Shown one piece after another: positions 32,659-43,695 of a stretch of DNA of 64,000 nucleotides. How positions within the stretch are numbered: position 1 is the first letter of the stretch; the number at the start of each line of letters is the position of its first letter. Below the pieces are notes generated by a model. It made no database searches, was not told where the DNA came from, and saw only the letters and a program-made list of their open reading frames with translations. The position numbers and the translations under genes are program-made. Source of the DNA: Pandoraea cepalis (GTDB lineage: Bacteria > Pseudomonadota > Gammaproteobacteria > Burkholderiales > Burkholderiaceae); contig NZ_CABPSL010000007.1 of the NCBI RefSeq assembly GCF_902459665.1, forward strand, positions 124,001 to 188,000, given 5' to 3'.

Positions 32659-33039
32659 TTACGCAGGCGGTGCCGGGTATTTCTGCGCGTTCATGACGAG
32701 CTTGTCTGCCACGGCGCGGTTCAGGTCGACACCAAGTACCGATGACAATCGCACGAGATACATGGCGATATCGGCCAGTTCCTGCTCGACGTGTCGGGCT
32801 TCGGTCGTCTGCATGACGGTCTGGGCTTCGGCGTCGGTCTGCCACTGGAAGATTTCGACCAGTTCCGCCACTTCGACGGACAACGCCATCGCGAGGTTCT
32901 TGGGCGTGTGGTACTGCTGCCAGTGTCGCGCATCGGCGAACGCCTGCAGAGCCGTTTCCAGTCCGGCCGTCTCGATGAGACGCGCGTGGGGGGCGTCGAC
33001 GTTACCTTGTGCAGAAGCTTCGTTCAGAGCAGCGGTCAT
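32659..33039 (-). CDS. MazG-like nucleotide pyrophosphohydrolase
   Basis: A 126-residue all-alpha NTP pyrophosphatase of the MazG/dCTPase (RS21-C6) group. EVAELVEIFQW and EQELADIAMYLVRL give the two acidic pairs (ExxE, ExxD) that bind magnesium and the triphosphate. Such enzymes clear non-canonical nucleotides. It is the first of three same-strand genes running to the acylphosphatase, but the gaps are 79 and 114 bases, so co-transcription is only possible. Confidence 0.9.
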   Translation of the reverse strand: MTAALNEASAQGNVDAPHARLIETAGLETALQAFADARHWQQYHTPKNLAMALSVEVAELVEIFQWQTDAEAQTVMQTTEARHVEQELADIAMYLVRLSSVLGVDLNRAVADKLVMNAQKYPAPPA

Positions 33040-33138
33040 GGGGTGCGAAGTTCGGAGAAGGTCCAGAGGCGACCCACTGGCAGCCGGCGGGCCGACGGCG
33101 GACTGGGCAAACGCGACAAAAAGCTGTGCGAACGGAGT

Positions 33139-33555
33139 ATGGTAGCGCGTTGGCGCTGGATGCGCCGTGCACCATCCCTGTCCCTGTCCCTCCTGAGCTC
33201 ACCACCCTTGGACCGTTTCACGCCCGACCCCGCGCCATCCGACGCAAAGCCCGAGCCGGTCTCCTGCCGCGTCACGCTCGTGCCGTCGGGCTGGCACTTC
33301 GACGCCCCGGCCGATACGCCGATTCTGCTCGCGGCGCAATCCGCCGGCATCAAGCTGCCGAGCCTGTGCCGCAACGGCACCTGCCGCGCCTGTCTCTGCC
33401 GGGCCCAGACCGGCGGCGAGCCCGCCCCGGTGGCTTACCGCATCGCGTGGCCCGGGCTGTCGCGCGAGGAGAAAACCGACGGATGGCTGCTGCCGTGCTG
33501 CGCCTATGCCCGCGCTGACCTCGTCATCGACGCGCCCGACGCCACGCTTTGTTAA
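33139..33555 (+). CDS. Plant-type [2Fe-2S] ferredoxin
   Basis: The conserved part (about 100 residues) holds a [2Fe-2S] site: LPSLCRNGTCRACLC gives Cx4Cx2C, and LLPCCAYARADLVI supplies the fourth ligand. It is a small electron carrier of unknown partner. The start is unsure: the ATG at 33139 has GGAG too close, ATG 33160 and TTG 33208 are alternatives, and only sequence from about 33250 is conserved. It precedes ettA by 63 bases on the same strand, but the two functions are unrelated. Confidence 0.75.
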   Translation: MVARWRWMRRAPSLSLSLLSSPPLDRFTPDPAPSDAKPEPVSCRVTLVPSGWHFDAPADTPILLAAQSAGIKLPSLCRNGTCRACLCRAQTGGEPAPVAYRIAWPGLSREEKTDGWLLPCCAYARADLVIDAPDATLC

Positions 33556-33618
33556 ACTTGGCGCTATCTGACGCTCGCCCCCGAGCCGACATAACCGATT
33601 CAGGATCAGGAAAGCCGA

Positions 33619-35286
<1,668 letters not shown>

Positions 35287-35296
35287 GGCACGAGAG

Positions 35297-35316
35297 GGCG
35301 CCGCAAGGCGCCTTTT
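35297..35316 (+). terminator. Rho-independent terminator of ettA
   Basis: GGCGCC-GCAA-GGCGCC, a stable six-base-pair stem with a GNRA tetraloop, followed by TTTT, eleven bases after the ettA stop. Confidence 0.88.
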
Positions 35317-35452
35317 CTGTTTGAACGACGGTTCGGCGAGCGCATGACAAGTGCGTGGCGGTAGGCCGGCTGTCATTACCCGTGTTCGACGTGCCATGCT
35401 GGCGCCAGGTGCGCTGCATGACCCGCCATTTTGACGAATCAGGAGTGTGCAA

Positions 35453-36250
35453 ATGAGCCAGTCAGTGAATCAGTTGAATGGGAAAGTCGCCGTGGTGACC
35501 GGTGCCGCCAGCGGCATCGGCCGCGAAATTGCGCTCACGCTCGCGCGTGCCGGTGCGGCCGTGGCCATTGCCGATCTGAACCAGCAGGGCGCGGACGCCG
35601 TGGCGCAAGAAATCGAGGCCGCCGGTGGCCGCGCCATTGGCGTGGCGATGGACGTGACCAGCGAAGAGGCGGTGAACAGCGGCATCGACAAGGTGGCGGC
35701 GACCTTTGGGTCGGTCGACATCTTGATCTCGAACGCGGGCATTCAGATCGTCAATCCCATCGAGAACTATTCGTTCGCCGATTGGAAGAAGATGCAGGCG
35801 ATTCACGTGGACGGTGCCTTTCTCACGACCAAGGCGGCGCTCAAGCATATGTACAAGGACGACCGCGGCGGCATCGTCATTTACATGGGCTCGGTGCATT
35901 CGCACGAGGCGTCGCCGTTGAAGTCGGCCTACGTGGCGGCCAAGCACGCGTTGTTGGGGCTCGCGCGCGTGCTCGCCAAGGAAGGCGCGAAGCACAACGT
36001 GCGCTCGCACGTCATCTGCCCTGGCTTCGTGCGCACGCCGCTCGTCGACAAGCAGATTCCGGAGCAGGCCAAGGAATTGGGGATTTCGGAAGATGAGGTC
36101 ATCAAGAAGGTCATGCTCGGCGGTACGGTCGATGGCGTGTTCACCACGGTCGACGACGTTGCGCAAACCGCGCTCTTCCTCGCCACATTCCCGTCGGCCG
36201 CATTCACCGGCCAGTCGTTCGTGGTGAGCCACGGCTGGTTCATGCAGTAA
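35453..36250 (+). CDS. 3-hydroxybutyrate dehydrogenase, second copy
   Basis: A 265-residue short-chain dehydrogenase. GAASGIG binds NAD; S147, Y160 and K164 are catalytic; Q98, H149, K157, Q201 and W262 match the hydroxybutyrate-binding set. It is clearly divergent from the copy at 7497-8282 (different wording through most of the chain). AGGAG sits seven bases before the ATG. It is followed by a patatin-like gene 99 bases on, a neighbour pair seen in related bacteria that carry polyhydroxybutyrate, so a role in storage-polymer turnover is likely, whereas the other copy serves uptake. Confidence 0.9.
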   Translation: MSQSVNQLNGKVAVVTGAASGIGREIALTLARAGAAVAIADLNQQGADAVAQEIEAAGGRAIGVAMDVTSEEAVNSGIDKVAATFGSVDILISNAGIQIVNPIENYSFADWKKMQAIHVDGAFLTTKAALKHMYKDDRGGIVIYMGSVHSHEASPLKSAYVAAKHALLGLARVLAKEGAKHNVRSHVICPGFVRTPLVDKQIPEQAKELGISEDEVIKKVMLGGTVDGVFTTVDDVAQTALFLATFPSAAFTGQSFVVSHGWFMQ

Positions 36251-36349
36251 CGCGCGGACGGTGCGGGGGGCGCCGGCCGCGTCATGCGCCGGCGCCGTCC
36301 CGTTCGGTCGCGCTTCGATTCAGCCTCAGAAAGCTTCAGGAGAACGGTC

Positions 36350-37531
36350 ATGACGGCCAACCCGCCGAAAGTCCCCAAACGTGCCATCGACCTCCCGCCT
36401 TACGAGACGGTCGCGCTCGTCTTGCAGGGCGGTGGTGCGCTCGGGGCCTATCAGGCAGGCGTATACGCCGGTCTGTTCGAGGCCGGCATCGCGCCGAACT
36501 GGATTGCCGGTATTTCCATCGGGGCGCTCAATACCGCGATCATCGCGGGCAATCCCCTCGAGCGTCGTGTGGCACAGCTCGAAGCGTTCTGGCGCACGAT
36601 CTGCGAGCCCGCTGTTTTCCCGCCGTTGCCGGCACCGCTGGAGGCGGCCATCCTCAATGGCCCCGAGACGGGACGCATCGCCTACAGCGCATGGCAGGCA
36701 TGGCGCGCCGTCGCCGAAGGCCAGAAGGGCTTCTTCACGCCACGCTGGCCGCAGCCGTTGCCCGCGGCGATGGGCGACCCGGCGCACGCAAGCTACTACG
36801 ACACCTCGGCGCTGCGCGGCACGCTGGAGCGTTTCGTCGACTTCGATCGAATCAATGCATGCGAGACGCGCGTGTCCGTGGGCGCCGTCAATGTGCAAAC
36901 GGGCAATTTCGTCTACTTCGACAACACGCGTGAAAAGCTGCGCGCGGAGCATTTCATGGCATCGGGGGCCTTGCCGCCGGGGTTTCCCGCCGTGGAGATC
37001 GACGGACAGTATTTCTGGGACGGCGGCCTTGTGTCGAATACGCCGCTCTCGGAGGTGCTCGGCACGTCGCCGCGCCGCGACACGCTCGCGTTCCAGGTGG
37101 ATCTGTGGAGTGCGCGCGGGCCACTGCCTGACAATCTGAACGATGTCGCGGGCCGCCAGAAGGACATCCAGTTTTCGAGCCGTACGCGCTTGGTGACCGA
37201 CAACCTGCAGCGCGCCCAGCACTATCGTCGCGTGTTGCGCGAAGTGCTCGAGCGTGTGCCGGCCGACGTTCGCGCGCACGACCCGTGGTGTCACGCGGCG
37301 CAGGAGATCGCCTGCAGCAAGCGCTATAACGTCATCCAGCTCATCTATCGCAACAAGGAAAACGAGGGGCACTACAAGGACTATCAGTTCGGACTCGCGA
37401 CCATGCTCGATCACTGGGCAAGCGGACTCGACGACGTGCGCCGCACGCTCACGCATGCCGACTGGCTGTCCATGCCCGACGACACCTCGGGCTTCGTCAC
37501 GCACGACATCCATCGTCACGAAGTCGTCTGA
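36350..37531 (+). CDS. Patatin-like phospholipase
   Basis: A 393-residue patatin-fold acyl hydrolase. GGGALGAYQAGV is the oxyanion loop, GISIGAL the nucleophile elbow with Ser, and WDGGLVSNTPL carries the catalytic Asp. The C-terminal part (RNKENEGHYKDYQFG region) resembles DUF3734, common in this subgroup. No signal peptide is seen. AGGAG and ACGG precede the ATG. It probably acts on lipids or storage granules; the association with the hydroxybutyrate dehydrogenase upstream is suggestive only. It converges with the chemotaxis operon. Confidence 0.9.
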   Translation: MTANPPKVPKRAIDLPPYETVALVLQGGGALGAYQAGVYAGLFEAGIAPNWIAGISIGALNTAIIAGNPLERRVAQLEAFWRTICEPAVFPPLPAPLEAAILNGPETGRIAYSAWQAWRAVAEGQKGFFTPRWPQPLPAAMGDPAHASYYDTSALRGTLERFVDFDRINACETRVSVGAVNVQTGNFVYFDNTREKLRAEHFMASGALPPGFPAVEIDGQYFWDGGLVSNTPLSEVLGTSPRRDTLAFQVDLWSARGPLPDNLNDVAGRQKDIQFSSRTRLVTDNLQRAQHYRRVLREVLERVPADVRAHDPWCHAAQEIACSKRYNVIQLIYRNKENEGHYKDYQFGLATMLDHWASGLDDVRRTLTHADWLSMPDDTSGFVTHDIHRHEVV

Positions 37532-37656
37532 CCCGTCGTTAACGGGCCTCATCCCGTTCGAACTACCCCTGTGGCGTGCCCCCCGACACGCGACAGGGCC
37601 CCGCGACCGGCTCGTGCGAATCGCCGGCATTTCGTTGAACCGATCCGCTCACCCGC

Positions 37657-39282
37657 TCACACCGCCGACTGCGCCAGCGCCGTCGCCATCCGCTGCTTGA
37701 GCGGTTGCAGATCGAGCAGCATGGCCGTGCGCGCGGTGCCGTCTGCGGCGGGCAACTCGACGGCTTCGCGCATGTCGTTGCGCATTTCGTGCGTGGCGCG
37801 TCCGAGCAGCATGGCGGGCACCGGCAGCTTGTCCGCCTCGTCGAGCGTGACGATGTTCTCGATGGCGTCGACGAGCAGCCCGAGCTTGTCCTTTCCATGT
37901 TCGATGACGAGAATCTTGCGCGCCTGCGCATCGTCCGGGGGCGGCATGCCGTACAGCGTGCGCAGATCGACGATGGCCACCAGTTCGCGTCGCAAATTGA
38001 GCATGCCGCGTACAAAGGGCGGTGCGCCCGGCGCGGGCATGATGTCCGCCGAGTCGTGAATGATCTCGCGCAACTGATCGAGACGCACGGCCAGCATATG
38101 TTGCAGACGGAACGACACATACGCGTGGCGTGTGCCGCGTGGCGACCTGGCCCCGGTGCCGCGCCATGCCGAATCGCCTGGCGTCGCGCGCTGTGCGCTG
38201 TCCGTCTCCCGGTATAGCTCGCGATGGCCGCGCGTGAGCTCGAGCACCTGCGAATGCGTGAAGAGTTCGTCGGCGTTGAGCAGCACGATATCGTCGGCTT
38301 GCTCGCGCGCGATGCAGCCCGAGAAGAGCTGCGCGTGCGAGGCGCTGAAGGACGGCATGGCGAGCAACTCGTCGGCGAAGTACGTCACGATGCTGTCCAC
38401 GGCGTCCACCAGCAGACCGAAATGCACGTCTTCCTGCTTGACGATCAGAATCCGTCGCGGATCCGACGCCGTGCCCGCGATTTCGGGCTCGGGGCGGCAA
38501 GGGTGCAGGCCGAGGAAGTGAGCGAAGTCGATGACCGGCACGACGGTGCCGCGCAGATTGAGCATGCCGACGCAAAACACGCTGGCGAGCGCCGAATTCT
38601 GCAAGTCGGGAATACGGATGATTTCGCGAATCGCACTCATCGGCAGCGCCAGGCGCGATTGCTCGACCGTGAACGACACGCATTGCAGGCGCTGACGCTG
38701 CTGGCGGCGCTGTGGCGCGCTCAGCGCCTGACGCGCGAGCAATTGCGGCATGTTCTCGATGCGCACGAGGGCACGCGGCGCGAGAATCTGCAGGATGCGG
38801 TCGCCGTCGTCGAGCTTGATGGCCCCGCAGACGACCTGCGGCGCCGTGCGCGACGGGTCGTATTCGAACCCGGTACGCTGCGATGCGCGCACGCGCAGTA
38901 TCTCGCTCGTGGTGTCGAACAGCAATCCCACCCGTACGCCCTCGACGTCGACAATCGCAATCTTCTCGCTCGCGGGTGCCGGCCTGTCCGGCGCGTCGGC
39001 GACCATTGCCAGCAGCGGCTTGAGATCGACGATGGGAATGAGCGTGCCGCGCAGGTTGAACAGGCCAAGCAGAAAGGGCGGCGAGAGCGGCACGGGCGTG
39101 ACGCGCGCCGGATAGTTCACCACCTCCTGCAATGCCGCGATGGGCAGCGCGAATTCCACGTCGCCCAGATGAAACGAGCCGAAGACTTCGACGTCGTCCG
39201 GCGTTGAAGCGCGCGGCAGCACCGGGGTGTCGGCGACGGCGTCGCGCTGCGGAAGCGGAAATTCTGGTGTCGGTGCATTCAT
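37657..39282 (-). CDS. Triple-CheW-domain chemotaxis scaffold protein
   Basis: A 541-residue protein made of three CheW domains (about 30-170, 200-345 and 385-530). Each repeats the pattern of a GLFNLRGTLIPIVDL / GMLNLRGTVVPVIDF / GMLNLRRELVAIVDL block and a GLLVDAV-type block. It would tether a receptor to CheA kinases with high valency, or act as a phosphorylation-independent adaptor. It is last in an operon with CheD, CheR and a soluble receptor. No CheA gene is present, so it must work with kinases encoded elsewhere. Multi-CheW proteins are known but uncommon. Confidence 0.9.
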   Translation of the reverse strand: MNAPTPEFPLPQRDAVADTPVLPRASTPDDVEVFGSFHLGDVEFALPIAALQEVVNYPARVTPVPLSPPFLLGLFNLRGTLIPIVDLKPLLAMVADAPDRPAPASEKIAIVDVEGVRVGLLFDTTSEILRVRASQRTGFEYDPSRTAPQVVCGAIKLDDGDRILQILAPRALVRIENMPQLLARQALSAPQRRQQRQRLQCVSFTVEQSRLALPMSAIREIIRIPDLQNSALASVFCVGMLNLRGTVVPVIDFAHFLGLHPCRPEPEIAGTASDPRRILIVKQEDVHFGLLVDAVDSIVTYFADELLAMPSFSASHAQLFSGCIAREQADDIVLLNADELFTHSQVLELTRGHRELYRETDSAQRATPGDSAWRGTGARSPRGTRHAYVSFRLQHMLAVRLDQLREIIHDSADIMPAPGAPPFVRGMLNLRRELVAIVDLRTLYGMPPPDDAQARKILVIEHGKDKLGLLVDAIENIVTLDEADKLPVPAMLLGRATHEMRNDMREAVELPAADGTARTAMLLDLQPLKQRMATALAQSAV

Positions 39283-39299
39283 GATGGGGGTCCCGGGCG

Positions 39300-39806
39300 T
39301 CAGAGAGCGGGCGAGGTCGGTGCCGCCGCCGCCCCATGGGTACCGATCGTGCGCACATGAAAAGTGTGGTGCGCGCAGTGGATCGTCAGTTGTCGACCGA
39401 TTTCGCCACCGACCTCGACGTGCACGATCGGAATGCCGGTCTCGGCCATCAGGGACTGTGCCATCGCGGCGTTCGCCACGCCGATCAGCCCGTGCCGGGC
39501 GGGCGGCTGGTGCGGCATCATGTTGCCGCCGCCCGCGATCACCGCCTCGATTTCGCTGCGGCGTGCGCGGTCCGCCCGCATCAGCGCGAGGAGCGACGGC
39601 ACGGCTTGCGTGACGTACTTCGCCCCGATAGCGAAGGTAGGGTTCGGCGCCTCGGGCAACAGGCAGTGCGCGAGGCCGTAGAGTCCGCGCGCGCGCCACA
39701 TCAGACCGATACCCACGCACGAGCCGAGGGTAGCGCGCAGCACGTCGTCGCCGCGCCCGATGCGCACCTCGCCCATCAACACCTGGATGTCATGCGACGG
39801 CCCCAT
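39300..39806 (-). CDS. cheD: CheD chemoreceptor glutamine deamidase
   Basis: A 168-residue CheD. TLGSCVGIGLM contains the catalytic Cys and GLAHCLLP the catalytic His; GGGNMM and the C-terminal beta strands follow the family pattern. It deamidates receptor Gln residues to Glu and can modulate CheC-type phosphatases. The ATG at 39806 overlaps the end of cheR by 17 bases; an ATG at 39845 is possible. The operon order is receptor-cheR-cheD-triple CheW. Confidence 0.93.
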   Translation of the reverse strand: MGPSHDIQVLMGEVRIGRGDDVLRATLGSCVGIGLMWRARGLYGLAHCLLPEAPNPTFAIGAKYVTQAVPSLLALMRADRARRSEIEAVIAGGGNMMPHQPPARHGLIGVANAAMAQSLMAETGIPIVHVEVGGEIGRQLTIHCAHHTFHVRTIGTHGAAAAPTSPAL

Positions 39807-40632
39807 TCGATACCCCCTGGTTCCGGTAAATGAGCGGTTGCTCAAACTGGTAGCCGGTCGAGAGCCGCGTCAGCGACTCCGATTCTCCGACAATCAACAC
39901 GCCATCGGGGGTCAGCGTGTGGCGTACGTTCTCGAGAACGCGTTCCTGATCGGCGGATTCGAAATAGATCAGTACATTGCGCAGCATGACGAGATCGAAC
40001 GCGTCGCGACGCGGCATGCGCTGGTACAGGTTGTGCTCGGCGAACGTGATGTGCGCTCGCAGTTCGGGGGCGACGGTGAAGCTGCCGGCGCCCGGGCGGA
40101 AGTACTTTGCGAGCATGGCCGGACGCTGCTGCTTGAGTCCGTCGATGCTGCGCCCGCTGAAGTTGCCGGCCATGGCCACCGCCAACACCTGGCTCGAAAT
40201 ATCGGTGGCGTGAATCTGGTACTGAAAGCCGCTGTGCCGAGCGCGGAATTCCTCGCAGAGCATCGCGGCAGAGTAGGACTCCTCGCCGGAAGACGCCGCT
40301 GCGGACCACATCCGGAACATCCGGCCGGGATTCGCGGCATGCCAGCGCGGCAGGTAATGTTGCGCGAAATAATCCCAGACGCGCGGCGTGCGAAAAAACG
40401 TGGTCTCGTTCGTCGTGACCAGGTTCACGAAGTTGCGCACTTCGTCGGGCGTGTTCTCGAGCAGCGCCAGATAGTCGCGGTAGCTGCACAGCGAGAGCGT
40501 GCGCAGACGCGGGCGAAGACGGCCCTGCAACATCGTCCACTTCTTCTCGTTCATCGAGATGCCGGTGTGCCGGTGGACAGCGCGCAGAAGCGCCTGCTGG
40601 GTACCGGGATCGGCGTCGGCTTCGATTTCCAT
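39790..40632 (-). CDS. cheR: CheR chemoreceptor methyltransferase
   Basis: A 280-residue SAM-dependent glutamate methyltransferase. The N-terminal helical domain includes LVTTNETTFFR, the receptor-contact region. The catalytic part has WSAAASSGEESYSAAMLC (SAM loop), IHATDISSQVL and DLVMLRNVLIYF. It methylates the adjacent soluble receptor or others. No tetratricopeptide extension is seen. The ATG at 40632 precedes the conserved part; the open frame upstream is not used. Confidence 0.94.
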   Translation of the reverse strand: MEIEADADPGTQQALLRAVHRHTGISMNEKKWTMLQGRLRPRLRTLSLCSYRDYLALLENTPDEVRNFVNLVTTNETTFFRTPRVWDYFAQHYLPRWHAANPGRMFRMWSAAASSGEESYSAAMLCEEFRARHSGFQYQIHATDISSQVLAVAMAGNFSGRSIDGLKQQRPAMLAKYFRPGAGSFTVAPELRAHITFAEHNLYQRMPRRDAFDLVMLRNVLIYFESADQERVLENVRHTLTPDGVLIVGESESLTRLSTGYQFEQPLIYRNQGVSNGAVA

Positions 40633-40740
40633 ATCGGCCCCTCGTGGCGGACGTGTGATCCGGCGCGGCACGAACGACCGCAACCGGCAGATCCCGGCGA
40701 ACGGCCCGGGCCGATGCCCGTGGTGTTCGCCGGATGGGGC

Positions 40741-42438
40741 TTACACCTTGAATCGCGACACGGTCTGGTCGAGGTCTTGCGCACCGTGGTTGAGTCCGGT
40801 GGTCGCCTGCGCGATGGTCTCGCAGGCGCCCGCGGATTTCTCCGTCTCTTCCGCCACGTGCTGAATGGCAAGGCTCACTTCGCGAGCGGCAACGAGTTGC
40901 TCTTCCGCCGCGCAAGAGATTTCGGAGATCGCCTGCGTGGTACGCGATACGCCGCCGACGATCTTCTCGAACGCCTCACCGGCCTGTCGCGACACGTCGC
41001 TACCCTGCGCCACGCGCTTGGTCGACTCGTTGATCAGCTTGGAGATTTCCTTGGTCGCCTGCGACGAGCGTTCGGCGAGCTTGCGCACTTCGTCGGCCAC
41101 GACCGAGAAGCCGAGGCCGTGTTCGCCGGCGCGGGCCGCCTCGATGGCCGCATTGAACGCGAGCAGATTGGTTTGCCCGGCGATCTCGCCGATCACCTTC
41201 ACGATCTCGCTGATGTCTTCCGACGACTTGTTGATCAGCTCCATGGCTTCGACAGACCGCGCGATCGCACGGGCGCCGGTTTCGGCTTCCTGTTGCGTTG
41301 CCTTGGCGAGCTGGTCGGCGCCCTTGGTGTTGTCCGCAATCGAGTTGATCGATGCCGTCAGCTCCTCGATCGACGCGTTCATTTCCTCTACCGTCGCACC
41401 GAGCGCTTGTGCGCCGGTGGCGACGGTATTGGCACGGTCGGCGATATCGCGCGAGGCGCCCGAGAACTCGCCCGCCGATTTGACCACCTTGCCGATCACC
41501 CCGCGCAAGTCGTCCATCATGTGGCGAATGCCGTCGGCCAACTGGTCGATGGGATCGTTGCCCGCCACGGCGATCTCGCCCGTGAGGTCGCCCGCCGCCG
41601 CGCGATTGACCGTGTCGAGCAGCAGCGCCACCTTGCGCTGGTCGTCTTCGGCGCGGCGTTTCACGCTCGCTTCCAGTTCGACCTGCTGGGTGATATCGGT
41701 GGCGAACTTCACAACCTTGTAGGGGCGGCCGCTCGCGTCGAGGATCGGGTTGTAAGTCGCCTGGATCCAGACTTCCCGCCCGCCGCGTCCGATGCGCTTG
41801 TAGCGGCCCGCGTCGAACTCGCCGCGATTGAGCTTCCCCCAGAAATCGCGATAGATCGGCGACGCGGCGTAATCCGCCTCGCAGAACATGCGATGGTGTT
41901 TGCCGCGAATCTCGTCGAGCGAGTAGCCGAGCGTGTTCAGAAAGTTGTCGTTGGCGGCGATGACCGTGCCGTCAAGGTTGAATTCGATGACGGCCTGGGC
42001 GAGGTCCATGGCGCGCACCTTACCTTCGAATTCGGCCTGGCGTGCGCGATCCGCCGTGATGTCCGTGGCGAACTTGATGACCTTGTACGCGGTGCCATGG
42101 GCGTCGAACACCGGGTTGTACGACGCGCGGATCCACACCTCGCGGCCGCCTTTGCCGATGCGCTTGTATTCGCCGGCGTCGAGCTCGCCGCGGCCCAGCT
42201 TGGCCCAGAAGTCGCGGTACGCACCGGACGCCACGTAGTCGGACTCGCAGAAGATGCGGTGATGCTGCCCCCGTATTTCGTCGAGTTGGTATCCGACGGT
42301 CTGCAGGAAATTCTCGTTGGCGTGCAGGATCTGACCCTGCAAATCGAACTCAATGACGGCCTGCACGCGATTGAGCGCCGCGCTGACGGCCTGTAGTTCC
42401 TGTTGTTCCATCTGTAAATCAGGCGTGGCGATTTCCAT
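40741..42438 (-). CDS. Cytosolic methyl-accepting protein with duplicated PAS domains
   Basis: A 565-residue receptor without membrane helices. Two PAS domains (about 15-130 and 137-252) are near copies, for example [18 protein letters not shown] versus [18 protein letters not shown], and [20 protein letters not shown] versus [20 protein letters not shown]. After a HAMP-like stretch comes the signalling domain with [20 protein letters not shown]. It resembles Aer-type or soluble energy/redox sensors; whether haem or flavin is bound cannot be seen. GGGAGAACGTC precedes the ATG. It is the first gene of the accessory chemotaxis operon. Confidence 0.93.
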   Translation of the reverse strand: MEIATPDLQMEQQELQAVSAALNRVQAVIEFDLQGQILHANENFLQTVGYQLDEIRGQHHRIFCESDYVASGAYRDFWAKLGRGELDAGEYKRIGKGGREVWIRASYNPVFDAHGTAYKVIKFATDITADRARQAEFEGKVRAMDLAQAVIEFNLDGTVIAANDNFLNTLGYSLDEIRGKHHRMFCEADYAASPIYRDFWGKLNRGEFDAGRYKRIGRGGREVWIQATYNPILDASGRPYKVVKFATDITQQVELEASVKRRAEDDQRKVALLLDTVNRAAAGDLTGEIAVAGNDPIDQLADGIRHMMDDLRGVIGKVVKSAGEFSGASRDIADRANTVATGAQALGATVEEMNASIEELTASINSIADNTKGADQLAKATQQEAETGARAIARSVEAMELINKSSEDISEIVKVIGEIAGQTNLLAFNAAIEAARAGEHGLGFSVVADEVRKLAERSSQATKEISKLINESTKRVAQGSDVSRQAGEAFEKIVGGVSRTTQAISEISCAAEEQLVAAREVSLAIQHVAEETEKSAGACETIAQATTGLNHGAQDLDQTVSRFKV

Positions 42439-43135
42439 GACGTTCTCCCTTGATACGCTTGCCCCGGCGCGTGTCGTGCGGCCGTCACGAAAGGGATGCT
42501 GCGCTAACGCTGCGTTGGCGTGCAGTCCTCTATAGACGCGATTACGACAGGGAAGGCGGCAACTTGAGATCGGGCCTACCCGCATGGCGTTTGTTGCCGC
42601 GAACGGTGAATTCCGTCGAAAGCCGCGCCAAATAAGACGCTCACGATAAAGCAACCGTGTGAGAAGTCGACGCGCTTATGTCGTCGATACATTTCAAACG
42701 CTCAAATGAAGTGGAATTCGGAGGAGGCTTGCACAGTGGGCGATGCAGGCAAGGCGCGCGACCCGGTGTTGGGCTTCCGGAGGCATGCAGGGCGGAGGAT
42801 CGGGAAAAAGCCCTCCTCCCGCGTCTGAAACGGGAGGAGGGGTAGACGCAAAGTCGCTCTCTTCGGGGCATTTGAAAGAGCGACCTTCAATCTTCACGCA
42901 AGCCTCGTGCCAGATGCGCCGACACTGGAAACCCGCGTCGCTATTGATGCGTGGGGGGGCGCAGTGGGGCGATGTTACGGTGTCCGGTCTGATCTGTTAC
43001 GTAACAAAGTGCGACGCGTTCGCCGTTTTGGCAACCTTCGCTTACACGGCTTACAGACGTGTGATGGGATTCCTGCCAGCGCGGCGATATAAAGAAGGCG
43101 AGCAGAGTCACGTTTCCCCTTCCAGGAGTCAGATC
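42439..43135. other. Intergenic region with a minus-strand terminator
   Basis: About 700 bases between the soluble receptor gene and a small lipoprotein gene. No convincing coding frame was found. It contains a strong minus-strand terminator (42804-42841) with no gene obviously ending there, and a nearby inverted repeat GTCGCTCT / AGAGCGAC (within 42851-42885). A small minus-strand RNA is possible. Confidence 0.5.
42804..42841 (-). terminator. Strong minus-strand terminator without an assigned gene
   Basis: On the minus strand CCCTCCTCCCG pairs with CGGGAGGAGGG (eleven base pairs, nine-base loop) and is followed by C and TTTTT. The nearest minus-strand gene upstream ends at 43314, almost 500 bases away, so it either shields the receptor operon or ends a small RNA. 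Confidence 0.8.
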
Positions 43136-43249
43136 ATGAAGTTAGTCGTTGCTGCGCTACTCGCCGTCACGCTTGCCGGGTGCGTTGTCGTGCCGGCCCA
43201 ACCGTATTACGGCGGGGGCTACGGCCATCGGTGCTGTTATCGCTATTGA
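43136..43249 (+). CDS. Tiny lipoprotein
   Basis: A 37-residue peptide with a complete lipoprotein signal (MKLVVAALLAVTLAGC, lipidated Cys at 16) and a short mature tail rich in Tyr, Gly and His, ending HRCCYRY. CAGGAG lies at good distance before the ATG and a strong terminator follows 32 bases after the stop, so a short monocistronic unit is credible. Very small envelope lipoproteins of this form occur in Burkholderiaceae; the function is unknown. Confidence 0.75.
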   Translation: MKLVVAALLAVTLAGCVVVPAQPYYGGGYGHRCCYRY

Positions 43250-43280
43250 TCGATGACGCGATTCACGAATGACAAAAATG

Positions 43281-43313
43281 AAGCCCCGCCGGTTCGACCT
43301 TGCGGGGCTTTTT
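43281..43313 (+). terminator. Rho-independent terminator
   Basis: AAGCCCCGC / GCGGGGCTT stem of nine base pairs with a twelve-base loop, followed by TTTTT counting the last stem bases. It ends the tiny lipoprotein transcript and abuts the convergent membrane-protein gene. Confidence 0.9.
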
Positions 43314-43607
43314 CTATCGTCGCTCGTGATCACGCGGGGCGAGGAAGCTCGCGGGGCGGCGTGGGCGGCGCGACGATGCTGCGAAGTACGAAGGGCGCCG
43401 CAAGTCCTGCGTGTCGTTCGGTGAGCGCCAGTAGGGCGTGCGCGGTGTGCCGAGCAGGTCGCCTGGACGATGGGGCGACAGCGGGGGCACCGACGCGGGC
43501 CAGACCATCTGACGCCAACGGGCACCGGCAGGCACTACGAGAATCAGCAGGACGAAAACGAGCGTCACGACGGCATAGACGACAACAGGCGAGAGGTGGG
43601 TCTCCAT
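43314..43607 (-). CDS. Small single-helix membrane protein, unrecognised
   Basis: A 97-residue protein that I do not recognise. Residues about 5-26 (HLSPVVVYAVVTLVFVLLIL) form one membrane helix. The remainder is Pro/Arg/Ser-rich, with WPASVPPLSP and a basic tail. CTGGAG lies six bases before the ATG. The C-terminal part has no clear protein-like pattern and the gene could be shorter than drawn, since it runs right to the terminator of the opposite gene. Moderate belief that it is real. Confidence 0.5.
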   Translation of the reverse strand: METHLSPVVVYAVVTLVFVLLILVVPAGARWRQMVWPASVPPLSPHRPGDLLGTPRTPYWRSPNDTQDLRRPSYFAASSRRPRRPASFLAPRDHERR

Positions 43608-43695
43608 CACAAACTCCAGTCGCAAAGATGTCACGCCACGGGAATGCGGTTCGGCAGGCAGCGCGTGGCGCTTTCACTATAGGCCATGGCGGCGC

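Noticed and set aside
39760-42396. An 878-codon open frame opposite cheR and the soluble receptor
   Set aside because: Antisense shadow; Arg/His-rich text with no motif.
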